Positions 47,901 through 58,900 of a stretch of DNA of 64,000 nt are shown piece by piece. The translations under genes were made by a program, and so were the position numbers. This stretch comes from Monarcha castaneiventris obscurior (Eukaryota; Chordata; Aves; Passeriformes; Monarchidae). The notes beneath the pieces were generated by a model. That model was not told the DNA's origin. It made no database searches and saw only the letters and a list, made by a program, of their open reading frames with translations. The stretch covers positions 6,961,501-7,025,500 of the forward strand of contig JAMPIT010000493.1 in the NCBI GenBank assembly GCA_026261815.1. The letters run 5' to 3'. Positions within the stretch are counted from its first letter, which is position 1, and each line of letters starts with the position of its first letter.

Positions 47901-48574
47901 AAAAATACAAAAATCTCAACTTGCCCCAGAAAGGTGTTAATCATCATGAAGATCTCTCCCACCATGGAATGTAGATTGCAAGGATCCAATTTACAGATGA
48001 ATATTGGAACTGTACTTCAAATCTTTACACTATCTGATATAAACTGTACTATGCAAAATTTAAGTTTATACTTTGCTGAGAATTGTATGCCTGTTACTGA
48101 CCACTTCCAGATGTGAGAAATGTTACTGATCCTTTGAAAGTGGTATAAACTCAGACTGTGTGACATATACCGTAGGAAGGTGAAGTGCTGCAACAATCTG
48201 CTGCTGGATGAAAAAGGGAGCAGAGCAAATATCTGGGGGGGAAGGGAAACGAGGTGGTTGTGTGCAATAACCAGCTGAGGAAACACCCCATGTGTTTGAG
48301 CTAAAATTGAACTATCCTCAAAGATCTTTACTTGGTTCTGAAATGAGGATACCTCAACCTGAATCTGTTCTATTACAGCAATGTAAATAATTACTTTGGA
48401 GACTTGCAGTGATATAAGGTGGAAGTAATTAAAAGGAGAATTGGACCTGCTTGATGGATAAAGAAGAGCCCCAAAGTTTCAAAGGAGCAGGAAACAATAC
48501 TTTGTGTTTCCACGTCACTCTTCATTTGAAGTTCTTGTGTGCTCACAAATAGTAATTAAGCTTCAGAACAGCTA
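44946..48574. other. Intergenic desert; no gene seen
   Basis: Non-coding. The patch 45720-46500 is GC-richer with scattered CG dinucleotides and overlapping open frames on both strands. A T23 run at 46049-46071 followed by AG, and a GTGAGC word near 46265, mimic exon borders. I do not accept it as an exon because no protein family or conserved frame is visible. Confidence 0.5.
46049..46071 (+). repeat. T23 homopolymer
   Basis: A long uninterrupted T run preceded by GA-rich simple sequence. It may be the tail of an unrecognised minus-strand retroposon or simple slippage. Confidence 0.95.
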
Positions 48575-48650
48575 CTTTACAGATTACCAGAATAAGGTGT
48601 AAGGAGATTAAACCATTTGTCTAGATTGACAGAGTGAGTGTAAGCAGAAG
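48575..48650 (-). mobile_element. Possible MIR-like fragment
   Basis: TACTTTACAGATTACC, then GGAGATTAAACCATTTGTCTAG and TTGACAGAGTGAGTG, parallel the reverse complement of the MIR 3' half (tttacagatgagg, gaggttaagtgacttg, gtcacacagct). Divergence is high. Confidence 0.4.
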
Positions 48651-51600
48651 GAAAAGCAGGAAAACATCCTGCTTTCCTTTGCAGGAATGCAGTCACCAAA
48701 GTGCTGCCCAACAGTGAAAATCCATTACTTGTTGAAGCAGCGTCCCATGTGATTGACAGACCGGTGCTATTTCTGTGTGTATCTTATGGATTAAATTCGT
48801 TCTAGATTTCATCTTCCAGGATTATATTAAGATTGGCAAATAGGCCATCAGAGGCCTGAAATGCGTGTATTGGTACATTCAGCTATTGCACATACCCAGC
48901 AGTTCTCAACAGCACTCAGTGCCTCCAGCTGGGTGACCTCAACTCATGTTTTATGAAGAGGAGAGTAAGAAAAGAGCATTCTGAGAAGGGGGCCAAGCTA
49001 TCACAGTTTTAGCTCCATAGCCCAGATGCTGCATAAATACCACTCACATCTCATGCTTCATTAACTTCTTTTGTAGATTAATCCATGTTTGCACGGAATG
49101 CTTTAAACCTATCTGCACTGATCCCATGTATTCCCCACAAGCCGTGCAGCTGAGGGCTGGATGATCCCATCAGCAGTTCTGGGAGCCATAGGATGGGAGC
49201 TGGCCAGCAGGTACATGCACATGGATGTGGAAAAGGCACAGACATGTGACTTCCCTGTTGCCTTATTCATGAGAGATCAATTTCTGCAAAGTCATTGTAA
49301 ATCACCATCATTCTGTTCTGGTTTGATTTCCGATTTCATTCCTGCTGCCCTGAACACTCTGACTTGGAGTGCTGTCACACCTAATTAAAGCTAGGTGGGT
49401 AAAAAAAGATTGGACTTCAAGTGTAGCTAAACATCTTAAATTCATGCTGGGGCCAGATCTTGAGCTGCTGTATTTCAGCAAGGATGTTATTCTATATCTG
49501 CTGAAGACATAGCTTCTGGTTTTTGATTAGACAGAGAATGGCTTCCAAAAGGCCTGGGAATATAATATGCTGGGAATTCTTCACAGACTGTTTTTCCATT
49601 AGAACTGGCTGCCAGCCTGCTTAGGAGGCTGTCTGACATCAGGTATATCTTTCCTAGGAAGTCTCTATTATCTGATACTGGTATTATTTTTGTGCCAATG
49701 ATTGAATTAAACTGTTCTGTTCTTATTTCAAAATGAAACTATTCTAATGTAAAAGCCCTGGATGGATAATACCCTTTAATTCAGCTGGCCAAAGACACTT
49801 CTTTTGTTTTAAACAAATTAACCTAAAATTGAAACAAAAGTTTTGACAGTCAAGAAAGTGTAGTCCAAAATAGCTCACAAGTTACAGAGAGCTAATCAGG
49901 CAGATGTCTGAGACAGTGGGAGTAAATACTGATCTCATTCACACTGCTCTGAACTGAGAGCTGTATGGTAAAAGTCCTAGGAACTCCTTCAATCAGCTCC
50001 AGCCTGAGTTCATAATCACCAGCTATGGAACAGCAGCATTTGGCTGCAAATTAAATCTCACATCTCTGTAAGAAAGCACCCTGTCCAACTGCAGCAGGGA
50101 CTTCAGCAGCAAAGAGGATTGTTTTTGTCACTGACTAAAGTTGAGGGGAGACTGATGAAGTGTTAGTCCGAGACACCTCAAAGGAACTAATTTTTGGAAA
50201 TCCTCAAACTGTCAGGCTGTTCTCAGGGCTGGCTCAAGTTAGGCACCCCAGAACAGGCATGCAAAATCACTAGTCCCTTTTAAAAACCATCAGTCTTCAT
50301 CTGCCTAGCAGGCAGATTGGAAAATCAGACTAATGTAGAAATATTAACTGTGAAAAGCCTTGAAAGTTCTACAAATCTAAAAAAGGTACTTATTAGTGCC
50401 TGTAAAATCTGTGTGTATAGTGCAGGATTTCTTCTTCCACCGAGCAGTAGAACATGCTGTCCTTAGCTCCCATCCCCATGAAACTGTCAATATGCTGTAT
50501 TTATGAATAGCCATTAGAAAAAGCGAACTGTCTTTGCAGCTTTGGTACTCAGCCAGCCTGTTCACTTGCCCTTATTCTCCTAGAACTGCTGCTGACTGTG
50601 CTGTGTTGCTCTTGAGGATGAATTAAGGCAGAGAAGGAAATATTTCTGATAATGATGCAAACTGAAAAGGGCTTGGTTTGCTTTAGAACTCTGCTCTAGG
50701 TTGCTTGGGAGCTAGCCCAGATGGGCTTGAGCCACTCACACAGATCAGTTTACACACATTGCTCTCAGTGGCACCTCCTAACAGGACTAATTAACATCAG
50801 AGAGATAAGTTATTAGATATTTGACTTCACTTTGCAGTTTCAGACCATGTAAATAAGAGTTGCCCTGGAAACATGTTAAGAATGACTGTGGCACGTTAAT
50901 ATGACCCCACTGTACTTTCAGATGGATTCTAGGAACACGTAAAAAGGTGTTGGAAAATCCACTGCTGGAACTGAGTACAGTGTGATACATTTATTCAGGA
51001 GTTGGATTTTGTTCATTTCGGTCTCTTTTACCTCCTCCCACTCGTTTTACCTGTGACTCTCAGCCTGGCATTCTGATGAGCACTGTAAAAATTCACGTGT
51101 TGGCTTTGAAAAGCAAAAGTATTTTACCCATCTGTGATGATATTAACATCTACTAAAAACTAATGAAATGGGTGGCATTATGATGTCAGGAGGAGCAGAG
51201 CCAAAGGTGGTTTTCTGAACGGAGACTCTGCATGAATCTCTCCAGACTGCCCAGCAGTCAAGGAGATTATATTCTCAACTGTTAAAGCTGTTTACACATA
51301 CCAACCAGCACTGACTGCCTCTTTGTGGCAAGTTGTTTACATGAATTTATTTTGGGAAAATTCCATTAGACGGGACCAAGATTTCTTCATAAATCATTGA
51401 ATTTAGCTTGTGTACTGATAAAATCTGGTTAGTCATTTATTCTTCTGAACAGCGTTTAGTTATGAGTGTTCATTATTTGTGAGGAGCAACTTACATGGGT
51501 AATATAAAAATAATGGATTGCCTATGGCTGTTTTCAGTGGTGGATATTTTACTCTGCTGGGAAAGATGTACTAGAAAACCACCCTCCTTACCAATTCAGC

Positions 51601-54479
51601 TCATAAAACAAAGGACTCATTAACTGGAGTCACAGACCTAATGTATGCTCTGAATTTTGCGAATTTAGCCAGCAAAAATCTCCCAGTGAGACACTGAAAC
51701 CACTTTGCAAGTGGTCCTGCAGATCTGTTTGCTGTAATCTGTGGCTGTGTCCTCTGGAGCAGTGGGGATCTGGCTGGAGTATTGCTGCTGCTGCTGCTGC
51801 TGCTGCAGTGCTTTGAGTCAAAGGAGTCAATGCTGCTGGATGGAGCTGCAGCGCCCTAATTTCATGCACCAGCACAGAGTTTTTACAAAGTACCATTTAC
51901 CACATCACAGTACATACAGAGTTCTGAGGGCGCAAAATTCATTCCTTAGTTTTGAACAGAAACTTACTCTTGTTCTGCAATTTCAGGTGAATCCACAAAA
52001 TGTCTGAAAAAACAACTCTCTCAAAATTCTGTAATTTATAAAGCATATTTTTGCTGATTTGAAACTTCTTTGGTAGCATTTGCTACTTTTACAGCAATAG
52101 ATTCTCACTATGCTTTTTAAAAAGGCCCAAAAAGCAAGGCCAGGATCTACACATCAGTTTTAATACAAACTTCTGGCAGGACCAGGATTTTGATTTCTTC
52201 ATTTCAAGCAAATGGACCAAGGTCAGATTCTTTGTCAGTACAGCTGGAATAACTTCTTTATAACTGTCTGCATCAGTTTACACTAACATGGAATTTGACA
52301 CATTGCCATCAAATGGAAGGTGACTTTTCATCCTCTAAATTCACAGACATATTAATCCAACACTGAGGTTTGGCATAATCTTTAATTTTATATAGCACAT
52401 TTCTTCTCCAAGTGCCTCACAAATATCACCCAAATGCAGCCATGTCTGGTAGGAAAGTTAGAAACATTCCTCACTGCTCACCAAAGAAGGCAACTTAATG
52501 CCTCCTGTTATTAAAAATAACATTAATTCAGAGAACCACAGTTTCAATTGTGTTGGAAATATTCAGTCACTCAGACTGAATGGCACAAAGCTCAGTTAAT
52601 GAGGTGTTCAGCTGCTCCTTCCAGAGCAACTCCTTCTGTACCTCTGCTTCAGGCAGTCTCTGTGTCTCTTGGATGATTCTAGATCTTTACCTTGAGTTTA
52701 TAATTTGCAGGTCATCTTCAGAAGTTTGCTTATTGTAATGTCCAGTTTCCATAAGGACAAATGGATTACACCTCCTGCAAATAAGGCTGGTGCCGCTAAA
52801 CGATAGTAAACAGTTGGAAGTAATGTTCAAGGGAAAGCAATATTTTGTTATGGAAGAAATATTCCTGGTGAATATTAGGAATTTTCTATCTAATCTGGTG
52901 AATTTCTTCTTCCACAAGGTTGTATCTTCACCTTCACCAGGAAACATAATAGGCAAGTTATTGTGTCTGCTTGTATGTCTGAGTCCTAAAGCAGGACCTC
53001 TGAGATCTTTCTGTGTGCAAATAACTTAGATGGAGATTCAAGTCATCTTCCTGAGAGAGAGGAATGAACACAGAATCCTGCTTTCTAGACAACAGGAAAA
53101 GGTTAGGACAACACAGGTGGTTGATAAGTTAGTCTCTGGATTAATTCAGTCAAATAAAAGGATTTAAGACAGACTAGCAGAACTGGAGTCTGGATGTTTG
53201 TTGCCTGTGCAGGTGAGGGGAAAATGCACAAATAACCCTTGAGTTCCCGGAAGCTTCTTCCTCACACGTTAGGCTGTGATGCTGATTTTAGGGCTGCCCT
53301 TTACCTTTGCAGAGGCACTGGCACCAGTGGATATTAGGAAGTGGAAAATTAGTTCTACATGTGAGGGTCCAAGTGTAGACACTCCCTTTGCTGGGCTGCA
53401 AGCTGCCACACACTGCTGATGGTCAGAAGGACTTTGCTTTGCAAATAACAGCTTTATTTCCCAGCTTGGGTTCCTGAAGGACTCTCTAGCAACCTTTCCC
53501 TGAGAAATGCACAGGATCAGCATATCTCCCAGCCAGCTCAGCCCTAAACTCTGCTTGTTTGGCCTAACCAACTTTTGGAGCTCACCAGCCACATGTAAGC
53601 ATTGAAGCATCCCTGGAAAAGCAGATGTGGCTGAGGCTGAGCTTGGGTGTGAACTGGACTCCAAAAGAGAAACTTCTCACTTAGCACAGTGTGGGAAGTC
53701 CTTGAGCAGCAACAAGCTTCAGGCCAAGCAGTTACTTAATTTTTTTTTATCCCTTTATTGATTCTTTGCTTTTAAAAATATAAAAAAAGATCCTCAGACC
53801 CAGTCCTCCTGAAAGCACTGATGGGTCCAGCCACAGTGTGGGCAGGATTTACATGAGTGCCTCCACAGAGCTTTGCCAATGCACTTTTGTCCTGGCCAAT
53901 GCCTTCTCTTCCAACCCTCGGCCTCTCCAAGGCAGACTCCTCCAAGTCAGGAGGAACTGAGACATGTTATTAGGTGGTTTGGAGCTGTGGATCCTTGCCT
54001 GCAGAAAGTGCTGTGCTTGCCTTCTCCCTGACCCGAGGCAGTGCTTCCCACTGGGCTTCCAGAGGCAGAAAGTGGAGCAAGGCTAAGTGTGACTAATAGG
54101 GAAAGGAAATGGTGAAGAAGGGTCATGTTCACACCATTCACACCAAAATACACCCTGTGGCAAGGATCCTGCCTGGGAGTTCCAGGGGATGTTCTGCTTT
54201 CTAGAGCATTAGGAAATTATATGGCTCCAGCCCATCTTGGGGGTAAGGATTCCCTTTGCTGGCTGAATGTGGGGGCCTGTGTCTTTATTTCAGTTGCTGT
54301 GCTGTACTCCACCGTGTCCAAACCCATCCCAAAGAACAAGGGGGACCACTGTGGCCTTCCCTAGGGCTGGGAGGTCGAGGAGACTCTGACAATGCACGTG
54401 TGCTGGGGCTTGCTCTATCCAGGTGCTGGGCAGGGGCTCAGAGGCAGCGTGTCCCGTGACCCCAAATACAGAGAACTTT
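48651..54479. other. Intergenic desert; no gene seen
   Basis: AT-rich non-coding DNA. A (CTG)7 tract lies at 51784-51806 and an 8-bp perfect hairpin (ATTCAGTC/GACTGAAT) at 52561-52581. Around 52200-52290 there are words of the same dispersed repeat seen at 37.6 kb, and 52380-52450 resembles an ancient repeat tail (TATATAGCACATTTC ... GCCTCACAAATATC). No exon or RNA gene is recognised. Confidence 0.55.
51784..51806. repeat. (CTG/CAG)7 trinucleotide microsatellite
   Basis: Seven GCT units plus a partial one. On the minus strand this reads as an alanine run in a chance frame. It is non-coding by context. Confidence 0.95.
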
Positions 54480-54575
54480 GGGTTCTGCCTGATTTTCTGT
54501 ATGACTTTGGGAAAACTCCTTAGCATGTCCGCTTCTCTTCACCTTTTTTGCCTTTTACACAATCCTTAGGGTTAT
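54480..54575 (+). mobile_element. Possible MIR-like fragment
   Basis: TGTATGACTTTGGGAAAACTCCTTAG followed by CTTCTCTTCACCTTTTTTGCC parallels the MIR segment 'tgtgaccttgggcaagttacttaacctctctgtgcctcag' in the same order on the + strand. High divergence keeps confidence modest. Confidence 0.45.
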
Positions 54576-54808
54576 AATTGCTTGTACTAGAGAGGGGCTA
54601 CAGTGCTAGGAATGCTGAGGGATTAAAAGTCATGTTCTTCAAGCTGGAAAATCTCAAACTGAAATGAGTAAACCCAGAAACTGGGACAGTTTGATGTTTC
54701 ACCCAACAGATAAGTTCTAACTGATTAAAAATACAAGATTAGGGAAAAAATTAGTTTCCTATAAAACAACCAGAGTAAAGATAAGTAATTAGAGGAAGGC
54801 TATCTATC

Positions 54809-54825
54809 AAAAAAAAAAAAAAAAA
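54809..54825 (+). repeat. A17 homopolymer
   Basis: A single A run following AT-rich sequence. It may be a retroposon tail, though no body is recognised upstream. Confidence 0.95.
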
Positions 54826-54967
54826 CCAACAAACCCAGAACTCACAGAAAATAGTCTCCCCTATGGCTAAAGGTACAAGCTATAAAATAGATTTTTTTCC
54901 CCCTTCACAAATCATTTAAACATAAGTAAGAAATCAGTAGCTCCCTCTTCAGAGGCACCCTAAGGAA

Positions 54968-55150
54968 TTAAAATGCAGTGAATCATGGGTATTTTATTAC
55001 TAGTCTGTGTGTCTATCTGATGGCAAGCATCAATGGCTTCCCTTACACAGGGTGCCCAGGGGGATAGAAGAATGCAGGGAATAGCTTACTAGTTTCTGTG
55101 TCTGTCTGGTGGCAGAAATCCATGTTTTCTTATAGAAGACACTGTGGTAA
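54968..55150 (+). repeat. Two-copy tandem duplication, period about 89 bp
   Basis: The series AATGCAGTGAAT ... TTACTAGTCTGTGTGTC ... CTGATGGCA in the first copy (to about 55057) recurs as AATGCAGGGAAT ... TTACTAGTTTCTGTGTC ... CTGGTGGCA in the second (about 55070 onward), with indels and roughly one change in five or six bases. This is an old local duplication of otherwise unrecognised sequence. Confidence 0.6.
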
Positions 55151-55629
55151 TGCACGGGCAGCCTTTCAGTGTTTGTGTGTGCGCCTGGCTTTCTGGTAGC
55201 CAAGCACAAAGTGGGATTGAAATGTTGCCACTCACTCATGGCTGCTGTGCCAGCAAGGCACGATTTTGGGCTCAGCCCCTCATGGCAGAGGCAGAAATGT
55301 TTGCCAGGGAGGTCTGTAAGGGGAGCCAAGGACAAGCATTAGGAGACTGAGAATGCTGGGGGGAATATCCAGAGTTTAATAATAGAAACAGACACTGATA
55401 CAGGAGTTTGTTCTGACGTGTGGGATGGGAATATGGATAGAAAAAATCTTCTCAGGCAGTGGTTGATGCTCTGGTTTGAGTGGCGGTGCGGTAAAGTATC
55501 AAACACCAGCATTAGTGCAGCTCACTGGTTTTGATGCCTTAGGTTTTAACTTTTATATTTTTCAAATTCTGTACTGCTTAGAGTGTGACTCTGCAGTTCC
55601 TTGTAGCCTGTAATTTCTGCTCTCTCGTG
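55151..55629. other. Intergenic; nothing recognised
   Basis: Non-coding DNA between the tandem duplication and the LTR. Short chance frames only. Confidence 0.6.
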
Positions 55630-55970
55630 CTGGGCAGACACAACAAAGCCTCTCCAGGCTTTGCCTTCAAGGACAGCCAGGCTGTTCTAGGCCCAAAATG
55701 TGTAACCCAAAGCCTCTAAGGGGGGAGCAAGCTGAGGGGAATTACATCATTGAACTGGGGCTTTAATTGGAGAATTAACCCTGATATGCAAATGAACCAA
55801 ACCTATAAAGGTGTGAAGAACTTGTGACCTGGGGTCCATCTCGGGGTCCATTTTTGGAGGCAGCCTCTGGCTCCCCCAGGGTGTGCCTTGAAGGCCCTTC
55901 AAATAAACACCCATCTTTATTCCCTTACTCTTGTCTAGTCTCTGTTTCTAGGTGGCTGGAGAAGGCATCA
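55630..55970 (+). mobile_element. Solo LTR of an avian endogenous retrovirus (degenerate)
   Basis: The block has LTR organisation on the + strand: an AT-rich/GC-mixed U3 with ATGCAAAT at about 55787-55794, a TATA box (TATAAA at 55804-55809), a poly(A) signal (AATAAA at 55902-55907) about 95 bp further on, and a pyrimidine-rich U5 ending in a CA near 55970. The 5' end may be at 55628-55631 or at 55683, both beginning TG. I see no clear target-site duplication and no retroviral genes on either side, so it is a solo LTR. The octamer-TATA arrangement is a complete promoter in principle, but activity is unknown. Confidence 0.65.
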
Positions 55971-58900
55971 GTTTCTAAGCTGCTTCTGGATGAATGTTGA
56001 CAGCATTGCAAACCCACAGGTCCCAATATTTGACTCCCCATGTAACCTGAACCTCACAAACAAGAATAGGGGGTCAGAGAGGGCCAGAGCCAGCCAATCC
56101 CAGAGGAAGAAATTTTTTACCCATAATGCTGAGTGATCTGTTAAAGGGCTTATCTCTGAAAATGGGTATTTTACCTGCATACACTTTCAAGAGGGGCTGT
56201 TGGGCAGGCCATGAGCACATCCAGGGATCTCTCCATAGATTCTATCTGAGCGTTAATACTTTGTATGGAAAGTTAACCATGTTATATCTACACTGAGGTG
56301 TAGATAAACACACCTGAGTATCTACACAGGGAAGAGTAAAGATATACAGGATAATTTTAAATAGCTGGTGGGGACAGAGAGCAGTCCAGCTCAGGATCAT
56401 TTGCCCTACCAGCACTGCTCTGCCTTTTTCCTGCTGGACTCCTGTTGCTCTGTGAGCTCAGTGATTTCCAAAAGGGGCTCCTGTCTCTGCTTTACATCTC
56501 AGTGCGACACCCAGACATGCACCAGGTCTTGATTTAAAGACTGTAAGGAACAGGAATCTTGTTCATCCTTAGATAACATACCACCGTGATGAACTGCCCT
56601 CATTGTTAAATTTGTGCATGTTATTTCCTGGTATAGATATAGTCCCTAATGTTGACATTCTCATCTTAAAGGGAAAGGGTTTCTAAAGACCACGGCTGGT
56701 GCTCTTAAACCTCTTGGCTGCTCTTCCAAAGACTGATGGGTTTTTTTTCTGATAATAGCAGTGCTGTAAGGCCTAGGCAAGAATAGCTTTTTTTCTCCTC
56801 ACTTTGGTACATGCTTCTATTTGTCATTTCCTTATAACAAAACATAATTTAAAAAACAAGCCATATAAAATTTTGTTCCTCTAGTGATTTATTTTATTTT
56901 CATGGTGTCTGGAGACATGATGTACTCCCATCCTGTCAGAGTGGTTATTAGCATCTGGCCTAGCTATTTCTTGTGGAAATCATAAAAATATTTGGTGAGC
57001 AAAAGAGAGATGCTAACTGCCTTGGTGGTCTGATCAGGGAGGATATTTGGGAAAACTGCATGTTTTGTTTTAAATGAAATGACTGAGCTGTAGCCTTTTC
57101 TAGTGGCAGAGACACATTAACTGCAGCAGAGTTTTGTATTTTTCTTTTCAATCATTCTTTTCACTTATAATGTCTGAATGTTTTGCATTAAACTCCTCAC
57201 TGGAATGTTTTCAGTTTTAAACAACTTGTGGTGTTTTGGTGAAGGGTAAATAAGCATCCTGAAAAGGCAACCATTGGAGCAGCCAAGGGCAGCTGAAATT
57301 TCATAAGAGAGTTAGAGGGTGAATAATTTCCAGTATTGCAGAAGATCACGAGACATGGATGGTGGATCTGAGTCAAAGGACTGGAAATCAACCTCAGCAG
57401 GCTCTGATCAGGCAAGTAAGAGAAGAACTGGCCAGCTGGGAGAGGACAGCTTTCCAGAGGAAATTGTAATGCTTTACATGTAATTGCTTGGGCAAAAAAC
57501 AGCTGTAATCAAACCCTATTAGTACCAGAATGTCCTTTTTCCCAGTGTAATAATAAACATTGAGCTTACAGGGAATTAGAGGTACCACTTCAGTGGAAAC
57601 ATGCATCATTAATTCAGTTTTAACAAGAATTTTTCTATTTTTTTTAGTGTTTTTGGTCTATGCAATTTTTGAAAGAAAAACAGCTCCGAATTTTCATTAA
57701 TGCATTGAAATCAGTAAATGTGAAAAAACAAACCCAAGAAATTACCACTGAAATTATACTAATATAAGACAACTGAAGACTAAAGTATTTGGTTGTTCAA
57801 TATCCAATTAACACCTACAAAATTAAACCCAGGAATTATAACAGATTATTAGAAAAGCTAAATCATTCCACCTGCAGAGAAACTATACAAATTCTAATAA
57901 AATATTTAAGAAAATGGCAAAAAATAATGTTCACTATAAACACTCTGGGACACAGTTGCTTTCATAGTGGTGTATGGAGAGGAATTTTATAAATAGCCAT
58001 AAATCACTTGGGGACCAGAGATGGAATTACTATCACCAGCATTGGAATTGGTGTTGTTATTGCAGTGACCTAAAATAACGTTAGGCTGCTCTTGGACACC
58101 TTGTAGGAGACCTTGGATCTCAACATACCCCGATTTATTCTGCTTCTATGATTTCTGCAACGATATTGTCTGAAGAGCTCAATTCTTCCCTTGGGCCTTG
58201 AAGTGCAGGCTCTCAGCTGATTCAGGGTAGCACTGGCCCACAGTTTCATGACTCTTTCCATAGCTGTGTGTAATTGCTAAGGAAAGATGAAATTCCAAGT
58301 TGGAGGCTCAGACCTTCCTGTATCTGCGAGTTGTAACCCAGGGAGAAGATACTTTAGGGAAAGTACAAAACTTGCAACACATAGTCAATATTTGGTCCAT
58401 ATTCTGTATCAGTCAGTATTCCACATCAACCCCTTTCCACTGCAGTCCCCATTTTCTATCTGTAATTAATGTATGTGCATACACGTGTGTTTTGATTTGC
58501 CACTTCATTTAACTCCTCTGTGCTAAGAGAAACACTAATATTTATTTCAGAGCACTGTAAAGCTTTTTTTCCTGCAGTGTCTGCTCTCTGATTCCAGGAG
58601 AACACTGTCATGTGAAAGAACCTATTCAAAATCCATTGCATTCCCGTCCCTTTAATTTATGCAGTCAAATTTATACTCTGACTTCACATATCAGTTCTTG
58701 TCTGCTCTTGAGTTCATTTGCTTTCACAGCAGACAGAGCTGCTAAAGTAGCTGCACACATACCAGCCTTCTTACACTGGAATGATATTGTCCCTTGGTGG
58801 GTTTCCCTATAATTGCCACAGATCCTCCCAGAAATTCTGGCAGAGCACATCACAAGTTCAGCAAATGCGAGACGATTGGATGATAAAAGCCTGTTTGTGC

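Noticed and set aside
51630..51896. Minus-strand frame with an alanine run
   Set aside because: The alanines come from a CTG/CAG microsatellite. There is no other coding evidence.
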